A stretch of DNA of 64,000 nt from Sarocladium kiliense (lineage: Eukaryota; Ascomycota; Sordariomycetes; Hypocreales; Sarocladiaceae). The notes beneath the pieces were generated by a model. The model saw only the letters and a list, made by a program, of their open reading frames with translations. It was not told where the DNA came from and did no database searches. This document shows positions 45,536-56,488 of the stretch, one piece after another (within the stretch, counting starts at the first letter, position 1; every line of letters begins with the position of its first letter). The DNA lies in contig JAUZTG010000008.1 of the NCBI GenBank assembly GCA_030734395.1, positions 372,001 to 436,000 on the forward strand, given 5' to 3'. Position numbers and translations under genes: made by a program.

Positions 45536-48500
45536 TCAAAAGATGCATACTCTTCCATCGTGTTTCTCTCTTCCAACCTCGTACGTCCAAATATCGTGGT
45601 TGCGGTAGTGAAGTACCACTCGGAACCGTTTCGGTCCACCTGGCCTCTCGGCATCCTTGCCTCTGCCCTCGCTCTCGTACATCGCCGGCCCGACTGCCAG
45701 ACCATGTAATGGCCGTCTGCCACTCAGGTGGCAATACTTTCTTTCATCAGACGCTCTCGGCAGTACTGCTTCGATCCGAAATCCATACTCCCATGCCTCC
45801 CCGTACACCGCCCTGTTCGGGCCTCCCATCCGAGTCGGAGTAACCAGAAGCACTCGGCCTGTCGCAGATCCAATCACTAGAAGGCTCAGCTCAGGGATCT
45901 GCGCCAGCATGCTTAGTCGATCTGTCGCATGGAACAACCTATCCGCCTGCATCGGAACATCCCAAGGCTGAGGTATCGCCTCGGTGCACCGAATCTCAGG
46001 TATTGTCACGTTCGTCTTCATGTGCGTCGTTGCTGGTGCGAGCAATGCCAGATCAGTTGAGTAGGTGAGAAGGAACCTATACCGCTTGGTCACCTCAGAA
46101 AGTGCCAAGTTCTTGAAAAGCCCCTGGCGTTTGTTCACCTTCGTCCTCCGCAAGTCAACTTCATCTGGCGCTGCCATAAACCCTTCATGTGGCAAGTATA
46201 TCATGGGAAGATACAATGGTCCACTGTTAGTACGCACGTACCGGGCCCGACAGCAAGTGGACCGTGAAGGCAGGCTCCCATCCTTCTTCGCATTTCGCCT
46301 TGCACTGCGCGAGGCCTTGCGCTTCTTCGACGGCTGCGCAGCAGCCTTTGAGGGACCGTCCCAGTCATTGAAAAAGCTGTTCACAAGATTGCTTAAGCTA
46401 AGAACACCATCGTCTGTTCCGCCGATAGCCGTGGAAGTGTCATTTGGTCCTTCTGTGAGCCCGTTCCACGGCTGTCCTGGGTCGTGACCAGGGAATGAGT
46501 CCGCAAAGAACCCCGGTGGCGGACTGGCTTGAAGATGGGCCAGAAATTCAGCGGCTATTGATGGTAATGGTTGAGGGCCATGTGCCAAGGGAGATTGATG
46601 GTTTGACCCCGGCCATGCGCCGGGAAAGTATGGATTTGCAAACGCGACTGTTTCCGCTGGAACAGGGATCGTGCTCGTTGATTCGGGGTCATCTTGCCCT
46701 GCGACGTTCGAGTTTGGGTCGTTGAAGAGGGTTCCGGCCGTCAGTGCTGCTAGGATTTCATGTTCCGCCTCTTCGCTCTCTTCGTCCTCCTCGTCCTCGC
46801 TGTCCACCTCATCCCCTTCGTCCTCATCTTCATCATCCTGCTCCTCATCATCAAATTCATCAGAATCGTCGTCATAGGCTCCATCATCATCATAGTCTTC
46901 GTCAACGCCTTCGTCATCTTCCTCGAACACTTGAACCGGCGGAGGAACATATAGAACGAAACCGTTGTGTTCGTTGTCGTCCTCTTCACTTTCGCCCAAG
47001 CCCGCGCCCTCATTGTCGTCCTCGACTTCCTCGTCCCCTGGCATGGACTGTAGATCTGGCATATCGGAATCAGGTTCGTCACCATCATCGTTCATGCCCA
47101 GAGCTACAACTGTGGTTGTTGGTCCATCGTCCCAAGGCAGGGCGGCAGGTCCGGGCTCCGGAGTCGACTGAGAATTGGACTCTTCGTCACCCTCTGCATC
47201 CAATAGGGAAGGGTCAGCTGGCCCGTTCAGTGCTCCAAATACTACCGTGAGCATTGGATGAGGCTCCCATGGAGACGCTGCACCATCATTCTCCTGGGTT
47301 GAAGCTGCCCCCTGGAGCTCCATGGACCAGGGTTGGGGGACAGGGGCCTGGGCAGCAGCTGGTCCTAACGGAGTTTGTTGGGCAAGAGCGGTAGTTCCGG
47401 GATGGGATCGCCGCGAAGCTGTGCATGGGTCATCCGCGAGAGTTAGCAAAGGGTTGATGTCAATGGTTGGATCCGTGTCTTCGTGGCGGAGGAGGTTCAC
47501 ATCGCCTCCTAAAAGATCTTGCGCACGATTGACGACCAGAAAGCTTTCAAGGGGAAGCGGTATAACTCCCCAGCCGCTACAGTAGCAACACCGTGGTCAG
47601 TACGTCCCATAGGTATGAACATTATGTGCAAAACTCACTTGTTCCAGTCGCTCCGAGGCTCCTTCTCCACGTATCCCTTCACATAGGTGCAGTACTCCAT
47701 GGGCTTCCAGATATCTGCAATCCAGGCTTTGCCATGGATGTCCATGCCACACACTTTCTCCGCCTCGCCTTGCTCGTCGTCTAGGAACGAAACGTTAGGG
47801 ATGTTGCTCGCATCTTCGCCGAGGGCAACGATAATGCGCCATGGGCGCTGTCGCCGTTTGACTTGCTCCGCCGTGTCGCCGCAGCCCTCACAGGTGGCGG
47901 TTTTAGACATCGAGTCCAACCCTTTCGAAAAAGACATCGCAAAGACTGTGATCTCATGCAGGTTTGAGCTCACAGCTATGAGGCGGGAGCGAGAGTGAAT
48001 GGCAAGACCCCAGGCTGACCTGCCGACGTTCTCACTGAGAAACGGCTTCGTCGACGCATGCGGTTGCTGTAGGACCTCCTGGCCTTTGGAGGCAGCGTAC
48101 GACCGCTCCTCATCCTTGCACAGAACCTCGTTCCAGACTTCCTTGATGTCATATGCCACCACTTCGCCATTGTCATAACAAGCAACGACAATCTCCCGCT
48201 CACCAAACATGCCTGTGACGATGTGATTGACGCAGTGCGGCCTGTGCGGGTCAAGGTAGCCCGGAGCTTTGATGCCAAGGTTCGACTTCCGTGGCACGAG
48301 CTGAAGCTCCGGAAGACGCGTGAGAAGCTGCTCAGCTGCTGCCCCGGGGCGGTAAACGAAGATCCGGCCTTGGTAAGCCGCGAAGTAGAGCTATAATACG
48401 AGTGCTGTGTCAGCCTTTTGTCGTGGACACAGGTCATGCAGTCATGTGCGTACGTTGTATGTCTGAGAGAGAGCAGTCAGGTTGTTGCGATGGCTCTGCA

Positions 48501-48811
48501 TAGCGGGAACAATGCGATAGATAGATCGTTTTCCGGCAGGGACATCAGGCTTGTCCGGGTTCTGACTAGGCCATGTGAAAGGCGTCTCGTTACCGATGGG
48601 CGCCAGAAACGAGACACGCCTTTCTCTGTCACGAACTGCCGTTCTTCCATCGGGGCCAAACTGCATATTGAGTTAGTATGGAGATGCTTCGCAGTAGTGC
48701 CTTAGTAGCAGATGTGTCTAAGAACGGGACTGTAGAACTCACACGATCAACAACGGTTTGAACATTGCATTTGCCCAGAGTGATGGCTCCAGCTCTCGGG
48801 GTCGAATACAT
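45536..48811 (-). CDS. Crt10-like protein with acidic central tract
   Basis: Exons (minus) 48811-48743, 48660-48454, 48390-47639 and 47576-45536 join in phase to 1022 residues. The N-terminal 340 residues look like WD40-type beta-propeller blades (NNLTALSQTYNLYFAAYQGRIFVY, REIVVACYDNGEVVAYDI, SAWGLAIHSRSRLIAVSSN, ADIWKP). A linker with an almost pure Asp/Glu tract at about residues 515-615 follows. The C-terminus returns to propeller-like sequence (LSLLVIGSATGRVLLVTP, PLHGLAVGP) and ends FRVVLHYRNHDIWTYEV, which I associate with Crt10. Yeast Crt10 controls ribonucleotide reductase gene expression and acts with a Cullin ligase. The name rests on remembered family features, not a search. A basic patch KKRKASRSARR (about residue 725) could be a nuclear signal. 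Confidence 0.65.
46760..47060 (-). repeat. Asp/Glu-rich coding tract (GAT/GAA-type triplets)
   Basis: Within the Crt10-like gene the coding strand is dominated by GAT, GAC, GAG and GAA codons, interrupted by a short non-acidic piece. It is in frame and therefore a low-complexity acidic region rather than a separate element. Confidence 0.8.
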
Positions 48812-50010
48812 GGCGTCACAGAGAAACAGAGGAGGCGCTTGGCCCCTCTGGTGACAATGCAGTCAAGCTAGGTGATGGTGGTGATGGTGCGTGTCGCTGG
48901 TGCAACGGTCGTTCGCGTTTCAGAGCAAGCTCGAAGAGATGCCGGTGCAAGCATGGGTAGAATGGTGAGAAGATCAAGAGAAGGAAAGAAATAAGGTCCA
49001 GAAGCAGATATGGATAGGAATATGCGAGGGTTTTGATGGAAAACGCCCTGCAGCGGAGGTGTTGGGCGTGGATGAGGCTGAGACGCTGTTGTTGGCTTGG
49101 GGTTCCATTGATGGTCGAAGCTCAAGAGTCAACCGTCTTGTACTCGAAGGCACCAGTGGCGGGGGCAGGCAAACAGTTTGGCACAGTGTGATTGTCACAG
49201 TGCTGTAAGGCCGCCCGGCTGCTGGTGCTGGTACCCGACTCCTCTAGACGACCTGAGAGGTGGATGATGTGGGGTGCGTTGTCCTTGGCACAGTGCGTGG
49301 ATGGCACCGTCCAAGTGTACCGCAGCCTGCAGCATCGTGCTTCCACGGGCTGTGATATGTCGTGGTTCTGCTTGCTGCTTCATGCATGCAGCCGGATTGG
49401 GAAACTTTGGTTTCAAAACCATGGCTTGCAAAGAGGTGCTCGGGTTTAAAGATGAATTCGTACATACTCCCACTACAAGCACTATTACTATAGGTCGACA
49501 CACCCTCCATCTGCAGCCGAGTGCTTCTTGACGCTTCCATGATGCATAGGGTAGCATGTTCGTTTACAGCATGACAAGCAGAGACATCCAAAGATATTCT
49601 GGGCCTCTCACCAATGATGCCTTCTTGAGCAAGATAACTCGAGAAGGGTATCGCTAATACCTGCCGAGTCCTGCAACTCGCTATATCCCAACCACCCAGT
49701 CCAGCCAATCGATGGACCTTGCTCTATCGACACCTCCTCACCACGACAGAGTGTGGTTGTACAACCTGCAGGCTGCAGGGAATACGTTCTCAACCAAGGC
49801 AAAAAGTAATGAATTGGCTGCCCAGCTGTGATCATAATCAAGTTGCTAACCCTACAAGGCAACCGGACTGCCGTCATTCCCCTTGCCCACCAATGCTACG
49901 AGTCGCTGGAGTACGAAGTACATCTTTGAATTCCAAACTCCCAAACGCCATGGCTTATCATCTTCTCCACTCAGACCACTGAATGCAAAGGCCGTGAACG
50001 TCGTTCCCTT
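48812..50010. other. Crt10-like promoter and GH5 3' region
   Basis: 1.2 kb between two minus-strand genes. GGTGAT-type triplet patches lie near 48872-48890. Open frames here are short and overlap. Nothing firm seen. Confidence 0.5.
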
Positions 50011-51468
50011 TCAAGCTCGCATATGCTCGGTCATCTCCTTCAGTCGGTAGTCCCTAACCGCGGTCTTCCAGTCAGGCTCCACGATGGAGTAGCTCTCCGT
50101 GCTTCCGGACGGCTTCCTTGTGTTGATTGCCCAGTACCCAAAGTCTGCATCAACAGCCTTCAGATACCGCCACAAGTTCTTCCAGTAATTGGCATCGCCC
50201 TTGCTTGGTCGTCGTGGCGCTCCAATCTCGCCAACCCATACCGGCGCAATGTCTCCCTCCAGCAGATAGCCCCAATTGTGACGCATTGCTTCACGGAAGG
50301 TTCCATATGTTTGCTGCTTGAAGCGACCTGCCCAGGACCCCCATCCGGACCAGGCGTATACATGTGCCGAATACACAAGCTTGTTCGTCTTGCTCAGCTT
50401 GACAGGACGAGAGCGGACACCTGACAAATCATTGGCAGACGATGTGCCCTCTACGACGATCAGCCAGTCGGGGTTGAGATTAAGCAGCCGGTTGCCACAT
50501 CTCTCTGCTGCAGCCGCCCAGCTGGACCAAGGCATGGTACCCCATAGACCGCGGACCTCGTTGCGCAGATCTGCACCAATCACAAGTGGATTGAGGACGA
50601 ATCGGCTCATCATGTTCTCCCAATTTCGTATCCATTGCTCCTCCGACATGCTAACCCTGCACATGGGTCCAAGATAGCTGTTCGACCAAGCTGCATCACA
50701 CGGATCGGCGCCACAACACCAGGTCGCACTGGTGATATGATCGTTGATGATCACAGCCAGTCCGGCATCTGTCAATGCAGCGGTGACAGCATCAAAGACA
50801 TCCATAGCCCTCAAGCCCATCAGATCCGGGTTGGCAAGGAGGTGGATGTCCTTGGGAACAGGGTTGTCCATGAGCATTTCGTCGGCGTAGGGCAGTCTCA
50901 CACTGTTGAAACCCATCCGTTTGATGGTCTCGGCAATCTCCTTGCGATGCAGGACATCCAGACCTCCTGGCACAAAGAACTCATCGCTGGCGCCATACCA
51001 GTTGAGCGAGGCGAGCTTGAAGCGCCGGCCTTCCGCATCGACGATGTGCCGGCCACGAGTCCTCAGCGGCAGCGAGTAGTTGGTGATCCGTGTGCTCTCC
51101 AAGGGAGGCAGTAGTGGGCGCTGCTCGAACAGCCGCGTTTCCGGGTCGGGCACCCATCGGAGCGCTAAATCGGCTTCCTTCCTGCTCTGAAAAAATGCGA
51201 GGAGGGCAATGGAGAGGGTGAGAACAAGTACGATCATCGTGCAACGAACCGCCCGTGGTCGCCGTAGGAGGTTCCTCGTCCAGAAACGATGGAGAGACTT
51301 GGGCTGTATGGCCACCTGGTCGGCATAGTCGACCTCGATATCCCAATCTGAGTCTGAATTGAGACGCCGAGCGAAAGCTGATGTCCAACGTTGCGGTTTG
51401 TTGCTGGGTCGTGGTGTCGCGTGAGGTGATGGTGCAGGGTCTTGTAGTAGGAAGGTATACCCCGCCAT
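50011..51468 (-). CDS. Membrane-anchored GH5 glycoside hydrolase
   Basis: Intronless, 485 residues. A basic cytosolic head of about 75 residues is followed by one membrane helix at 76-93, giving type II orientation with the enzyme outside the cell or in the lumen. The catalytic part begins with KLASLNWYGASDE and shows the GH5 landmarks GFNSVRLPYADE, DLRNEVRG with acid/base Glu304, HVYAWSGW, and WVGEIGAP with nucleophile Glu414. These fit a retaining beta-glycosidase of the cellulase A clan. Endoglucanase is possible, but anchored GH5 enzymes of moulds may instead act on glycolipids or wall glucans. No carbohydrate-binding module and no secretion signal other than the anchor are seen. Confidence 0.88.
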   Translation of the reverse strand: MAGYTFLLQDPAPSPHATPRPSNKPQRWTSAFARRLNSDSDWDIEVDYADQVAIQPKSLHRFWTRNLLRRPRAVRCTMIVLVLTLSIALLAFFQSRKEADLALRWVPDPETRLFEQRPLLPPLESTRITNYSLPLRTRGRHIVDAEGRRFKLASLNWYGASDEFFVPGGLDVLHRKEIAETIKRMGFNSVRLPYADEMLMDNPVPKDIHLLANPDLMGLRAMDVFDAVTAALTDAGLAVIINDHITSATWCCGADPCDAAWSNSYLGPMCRVSMSEEQWIRNWENMMSRFVLNPLVIGADLRNEVRGLWGTMPWSSWAAAAERCGNRLLNLNPDWLIVVEGTSSANDLSGVRSRPVKLSKTNKLVYSAHVYAWSGWGSWAGRFKQQTYGTFREAMRHNWGYLLEGDIAPVWVGEIGAPRRPSKGDANYWKNLWRYLKAVDADFGYWAINTRKPSGSTESYSIVEPDWKTAVRDYRLKEMTEHMRA

Positions 51469-52774
51469 TGCTTGGACCCTTGGGCAGCGAGCTGCTCAGT
51501 ACCGTTGATGCGATATGATGCGATGGGGTTGAACCCTCGTCAATGGTGGTCAATTCATGATGAGAAGTGAAAGCCAGGATCAGTGAGTCTTCGTCAGCAG
51601 CCTGATGGTAAGTATAAGCGGGAAGCTCGGAGTTTCCACGAGTGGTGTCGTCTCCATGTTGCGCGCGTCAGCCAGTTGGCACTGGAACGCTGGGAAGTCG
51701 TTTACTGGGTTGAGGTGCTTGGCCCTGAGGGTGGTAAAGCTGTAGGGCGTCGTTAGTGGTGCCAAATAGTCTCCGGCGGTCCCGGGTACGAATGAAGTGT
51801 ATTCCATCCGCCCAACAGAAGCAACCACACCTGATCGCACTTCAAAACTGCATCCCGATTCGTGGTCCTGCGTCCATTATGCTAGGGTTGCAGATCCATA
51901 CAGATCTCGACTGATCTATGTCTCGCTAGCCAGAAAAAAATGCCCGCTTGCCTTTTCTTTTCAACATCTCTTTTTCTGGTGCTGCAGGAGTCTCGCCACC
52001 ACGAGTATCCAGCGACAGTGGGCACCGGTAGGATGAGCGTTCTGCCGGAGCTGTCCCGGTGCTACTGCCGCTAATGAACAGCCTACCCAACGCGGACCCT
52101 TCAATGTCTGGGGCCTGAAGGCCCGTGCTCCGCGCTTCTGGCACCTGCAGCCTCTACATCGCTGCCTACCTTACCTTGACCTCCACCTAAGATCCCTTGC
52201 GGGAGGTCCAGTCGTAAGATAGTGAGCACATCAAATCCCCTCTGAATTCTAAAGTACGGGACTGGGCCCGGATGGAACACTGTCTTGACGCTTAAGCTGA
52301 CAATCTGATGGCGGCTCTAGGCCATCCTTAGTTCGAGCTAGGGATTGCCTCATCGCAGGCCTGGCCTCTGCAATCCATCCTCATTACATGGATCTGGACT
52401 AGGCCCGCACGCCTAGACAAGGCCTTGCCTCCTTCTTTCTTGGTCTCTTGTCATCACGGGCTTCAAAGCCGCTACGCCACACCCTGTTGCTGCTGGAGAA
52501 GTTGCGTGGGTTCCTGCGTGTCCAGTCCCATCCGCGCTCCTCGGCACGCACCGACGCATTCTCCCCTAATACTCCCTCTATCTACGGAGTATATCCACAT
52601 CGTCCCTCTTCCGACGACCCCCATCGTTCCGGCTCATCCACATCGCCATCCCCTGTCACATCTCGCATCTGCAACTTCTCGCCTATCTATCCATCTGTCT
52701 CCTCATTCACCCACGCCTGCGCCACCCGCTCTCGTCACGATCCCCAGCATGCCGGGTCCAGCCTTGTGCGCATC
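51469..52774. promoter_or_regulatory. Divergent intergenic, GH5 and Zn2Cys6 gene
   Basis: 1.3 kb between two divergent genes. CT-rich DNA precedes the Zn2Cys6 start, and an open frame runs into it from about 52448 but has no earlier in-frame ATG. No gene of its own. Confidence 0.5.
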
Positions 52775-54623
52775 ATGACCAACGCCGCCGCAACGCGCCC
52801 CAAACAGCGTACGAAGGCCGGCTGCTTGGTCTGTATGTCTTTCCCCCGACCGATCTGTCCGCGGCCTCCAGGTTCATCTGCTTGCTGGGACGCTTTTCCG
52901 ACCAGTGGTGCGAACCGGAGTTGAGTCCGAAGTTCTTGGCTAACTGTTTTCCCCCTCTCAGGCCGCCAGAAGCGCAAGAAATGCGACGAGAAGCTCCCAG
53001 TCTGCGACCGATGCCAGCGATCTGGTAGCAAATGCCAATGGCCATCATCTGCTGACCTCGTCGACCGACGTTTTGCCTCCCACTCCGAGTTCCGACACCG
53101 CAAATCGACACGCAGCGAGCCGCCCGAATCAGCACTCGCTCTGACCAAGCCTGCCTTCACGCTTGAAGCTGGTGCTACGCATACCGTCGTCAGTCGTGAT
53201 ATCGAGACAGCCCTCAATGTTCACTTCGACAACAATTTCAGCGTCCTTATCATACCCCCCGGCGGCCACCCGAGGTTCTTCGATGATTGGGGCCCTGAAG
53301 TTCGCCAGATCAGAGCGGCCTCCAAGGCATTTCAGTATGCCGCTCTGGCTTGCAGTGCATCCCATATGCACTACAAGAGCGATTCACCGCAGATGCAGGA
53401 GCTTGCACTGACATATTACTGCAATTCGCTCAGGCATTTGGGACAGCTGCTCGCATCCAACTCGACAGGCGTGGAGCACAACGATGGTATCATCATGTGT
53501 ATCTTGACATTGTGCCTGCATGGCGTAAGTATTCTCTCTCCCACACGCACCTCAAATTAACAGTCCGTTGTAGGCAACTGGACGAGGCACGACAGCTGAC
53601 ATGCAGCGTCACATCGCAGCCGTCACGAAGCTACTCTCGCTACGGATACAGGCCGCGCCGTCGGTAATTGGACGTCCGTTCGATCGTCTTGGTGTTGAGT
53701 GCACATTACACCAAGCCTTCCTCGTTTCCATGGCAGTCTGGACGGACAGACACGTCGAGAAACTCGACATGAAATTTTGGACTTTCACAGAAGGGCTCCT
53801 TGACCAGTCAAACCTTTATCTGCACAAGCCAGAAGGTTTCAGGACGCCGGTGGTCGGTGTCCCGGCATCACTCCTACGGATTATCATGATCATGAGACAC
53901 CAGTATCGTGGAATCAACCAGATTGACCAGGCTGCCCTTGACAGCGTGCGTCCCTGGGTAACATTTTGGGAGAAGAAGAGCGATCAATTAAACGACGGGT
54001 CGATTGGTGCCGAACCTGACCAGACGGCTGCCGACAGGATCCGCCAGGATACAAGCCACTTATATGCTATTGTCGCATCTTTGATCTTCGCAGAGCTGTC
54101 GCAGCGAGGACGACCCATGACAGGTTACCCTCAGTCCGCATTTGGATGCGAATGGCAGATCCGAAGAGCCATCTCCATCATCCTCCAGCATCGTGAAGAC
54201 GAAAGATGGGCGTGTTATGCAATGTGCGACTGGCCAGTATACACACTCGGCTTACTCGTCTCGTCTACCGACGATGTCGAGATTATTCGCTGGGACATGC
54301 AACGACGATGGGAGCTGAGCAAGTCTGGACAGTCCATGCGCTACTGGAACGACCTGGAAGGGATCTGGTCAGCGCGAACTTCGCCACAAACATCTCCCTC
54401 AGAAATCCTCGTGTCTCCTGATGACCAAGGGTGCTACTCGAGCTCCTCGTCTGGTATGGGCGACTCTCCTCCAGAGCACCGGTCTCATGGCCTCGTCGTC
54501 CGTCTTAGGGACACCACGCCTTATACAGCGGAGCAGCTCGTTGGTCCTGCCTGGCATCAGCATCAGTTCCAAAGCTATCAACCTGCAGGAGTACTCAGCG
54601 TGAACGCATTCGGCCACACCTGA
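52775..54623 (+). CDS. Zn2Cys6 transcription factor
   Basis: Exons 52775-52832, 52962-53524 and 53574-54623 join in phase to 556 residues. The N-terminus holds a classic binuclear zinc cluster, TKAGCLVCRQKRKKCDE followed by VCDRCQRSGSKCQW (C-x2-C-x6-C-x6-C-x2-C-x6-C). Intron 1 splits the codon of the second Cys. The remainder is helical and follows the fungal_trans_2 (ARCA-like) type: ASKAFQYAALACSASHMH, ALTYYCNSLRHLGQLL, GIIMCILTLCLHG and the ADMQRHIAAVTKLLSLR segment. It should bind CGG-type DNA in the nucleus. The C-terminal 80 residues are Ser/Pro-rich. Targets are unknown; the divergent GH5 gene is the nearest candidate by position only. Confidence 0.93.
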
Positions 54624-55514
54624 AGCTGAGTTTTCGCAAGTAGTCCTCTCAATTCAGGCGAACGCCCCTCCGTGAACATCGCCCGCTGTTCGGACGACCT
54701 TCCTGTTGCTGGCAGGAATGCTTCACTGCCGGAGTGATGATGGAATGGCCGTCCCGTCGCCTTGTCGCTGGACTCAGCTTTCAAGCGCTCAAATCAACAG
54801 ACTTGAACAGACTGATCAGCATGAGTCGGGCATTAATGCACGAAGTACGCATCAATCCGCCTCACGGCATTTCGGCACCGGCACACGGCCCCCCCTGCAC
54901 TGCTGCAGTGACTGCCATGTCATGCGGCTCAAAATCATACCGATCCTCATTTACGATTATGGCGGTCGGTCGCCCGGTAAGGCAGTGCTTGGTCCCGCCT
55001 TGCAGCGCCGGCGCGGAGCTTAGACGCGGGATCGGCAGTCGCGCCCCCAATCACGTTCGAAGCTTGGGTCCCTAATCTGGGGAGCTGAATGCATCGTTCA
55101 GAGTATCGTGTCTAGTTCCACGGTCTGCAATGAGTAGACCGCCTCGCGCGACAAGCTTGTCAGATTATGGCGGCACAGCCTTAGGCGAGAATCGTTATTT
55201 TGGGAGATGGTATTATATACTTATGCCGCATTGGGCAATAGCGACTTGGATCGGTGCACCATTTGGGCCGTCTTAAGAATGAAGCTCGCGATGATCACCA
55301 AAACAGTGGGGTTTCTTGGGAGCATCGCGAGTCGTTGCTGACGAGAATGTTATCCCGCGCTGGGGGAGCGATGCGAGCTTGGATCACATCTTGCGGCTAT
55401 AAGTATGTCGGTTATCTTCTGGTGTTAGATGCCTGATGATCAGACCCATATCGACAACTGCAGCAGCTCAGTGCCTTCATCACCACAAAACACTCAATTC
55501 CACAACACGCAATC
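54624..55514. other. Intergenic with effector-like gene promoter
   Basis: 0.9 kb between two plus-strand genes. The right end is the promoter of the small secreted protein gene. No other gene is supported. Confidence 0.5.
55398..55405 (+). promoter_or_regulatory. TATA-like element
   Basis: TATAAGTA about 110 bases before the start codon of the small secreted protein gene, at a typical TATA distance. Confidence 0.5.
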
Positions 55515-55835
55515 ATGAAGTTCACTCTTGTGCTCTCTGCTCTCTTGGCCACTGCCTCAGCCAGCTCCCTCCCACAGCGGCGCGGCAATCAGCTCCAATC
55601 TCTCCCAGAGATCGACCTCGCCAACATCCCGGAGAGACTTTACGGCGCGTCTGTACCAGCGGACGAGTCTCTTGAGGGACGCGACCTTGAGGAGCGTGCG
55701 AAGGTCTGCCCCAAGGGATATCCTTTCCTGTGTAACGGTCGCTGCTGCAAGTACAACATCTGCTGCAAGAAGCAGTGCTGCCTGCCGTCGACGGATTTCT
55801 GTGGTGCCGATGGATACTGCTACAGGTGGACTTGA
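55515..55835 (+). CDS. Small secreted cysteine-rich protein
   Basis: Intronless, 106 residues. MKFTLVLSALLATASA is a clear secretion signal, with cleavage likely near residues 16-18. A propeptide-like acidic stretch ends at LEERAK (about 65-67). The last 43 residues hold ten cysteines, four of them as CC pairs with one more pair partner nearby (RCC, ICC, QCC), then DFCGADGYC. The compact, even-numbered cysteine core suggests five disulfides and stability outside the cell. Such proteins are often counted as candidate effectors or wall proteins. GYPFLCNGRCC resembles hevein- or knottin-like spacing, but I cannot assign a family. Role is unknown. Confidence 0.85.
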   Translation: MKFTLVLSALLATASASSLPQRRGNQLQSLPEIDLANIPERLYGASVPADESLEGRDLEERAKVCPKGYPFLCNGRCCKYNICCKKQCCLPSTDFCGADGYCYRWT

Positions 55836-56488
55836 GCACCATGTAGGACAATTAGGAGATAAACTGCGTGAGTGTAGTGATCTGGTGAACAGGCGGAACA
55901 TGTTGCTGACAGGTAAAAGGGATGTCTCCGAAGCTGGATCTGCTAGAGGTAGATCTGACCGAATACGGTTCGTTATGTGAAGCACTAGCTTCAGACAGTG
56001 TTTTTGATTCAGCATGATTGTAAATGGCAAATATCTCTTGTCGTCTGACATCCACTGAACCGATGTTGTGCAAGTCCTGTGTATGATGTGATTGAACCTT
56101 GGACAGAAGCTAGAGAGAGTTTACACCGCATCGCGCCTGTACATACTTTTGGCACGCATCTCCCGTGTGTGCCAAAGGCACCCAGCAGAATACAGTCATA
56201 ACGCTGTAAAATAATTTCTGTATCGTTCGTGCACTGCCAGTCACTGTGTCGCTCCGAATGAGACTGAAGTCCGTCCAGGGTCCTGTCACGTTATCGATAA
56301 GCGACGGTGACGCCTCACCCGCACCTGGTGCAGACCAGCCTGGCCCCCAAAGCCGCATCCTGCATCACTCGGCTGCAGCAGCCTGCAGGTCAGGTCTCCC
56401 CAGCTCTACCACCAACGTGAACCTTGTCCACTCTTCTCGAGAACCATGTCCAGCCACCCTAAGCTGTCATCAGCATCACCTCATCGCC
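55836..56488. other. Intergenic, 0.65 kb
   Basis: Between two plus-strand genes. The right end is the atg29 promoter and leader. No coding feature seen. Confidence 0.55.

Noticed and set aside
46744..47250. Long plus-strand frames rich in His/Pro/Arg or Ser opposite the Crt10-like gene
   Set aside because: They are antisense reflections of the Asp/Glu codon tract, not independent genes.
51500..51560. tRNA-like T-arm (GGTTCAA followed by CCC) on the minus strand
   Set aside because: No D-arm or anticodon arm at the right distance, and no matching acceptor stem. No tRNA found elsewhere in the window either.
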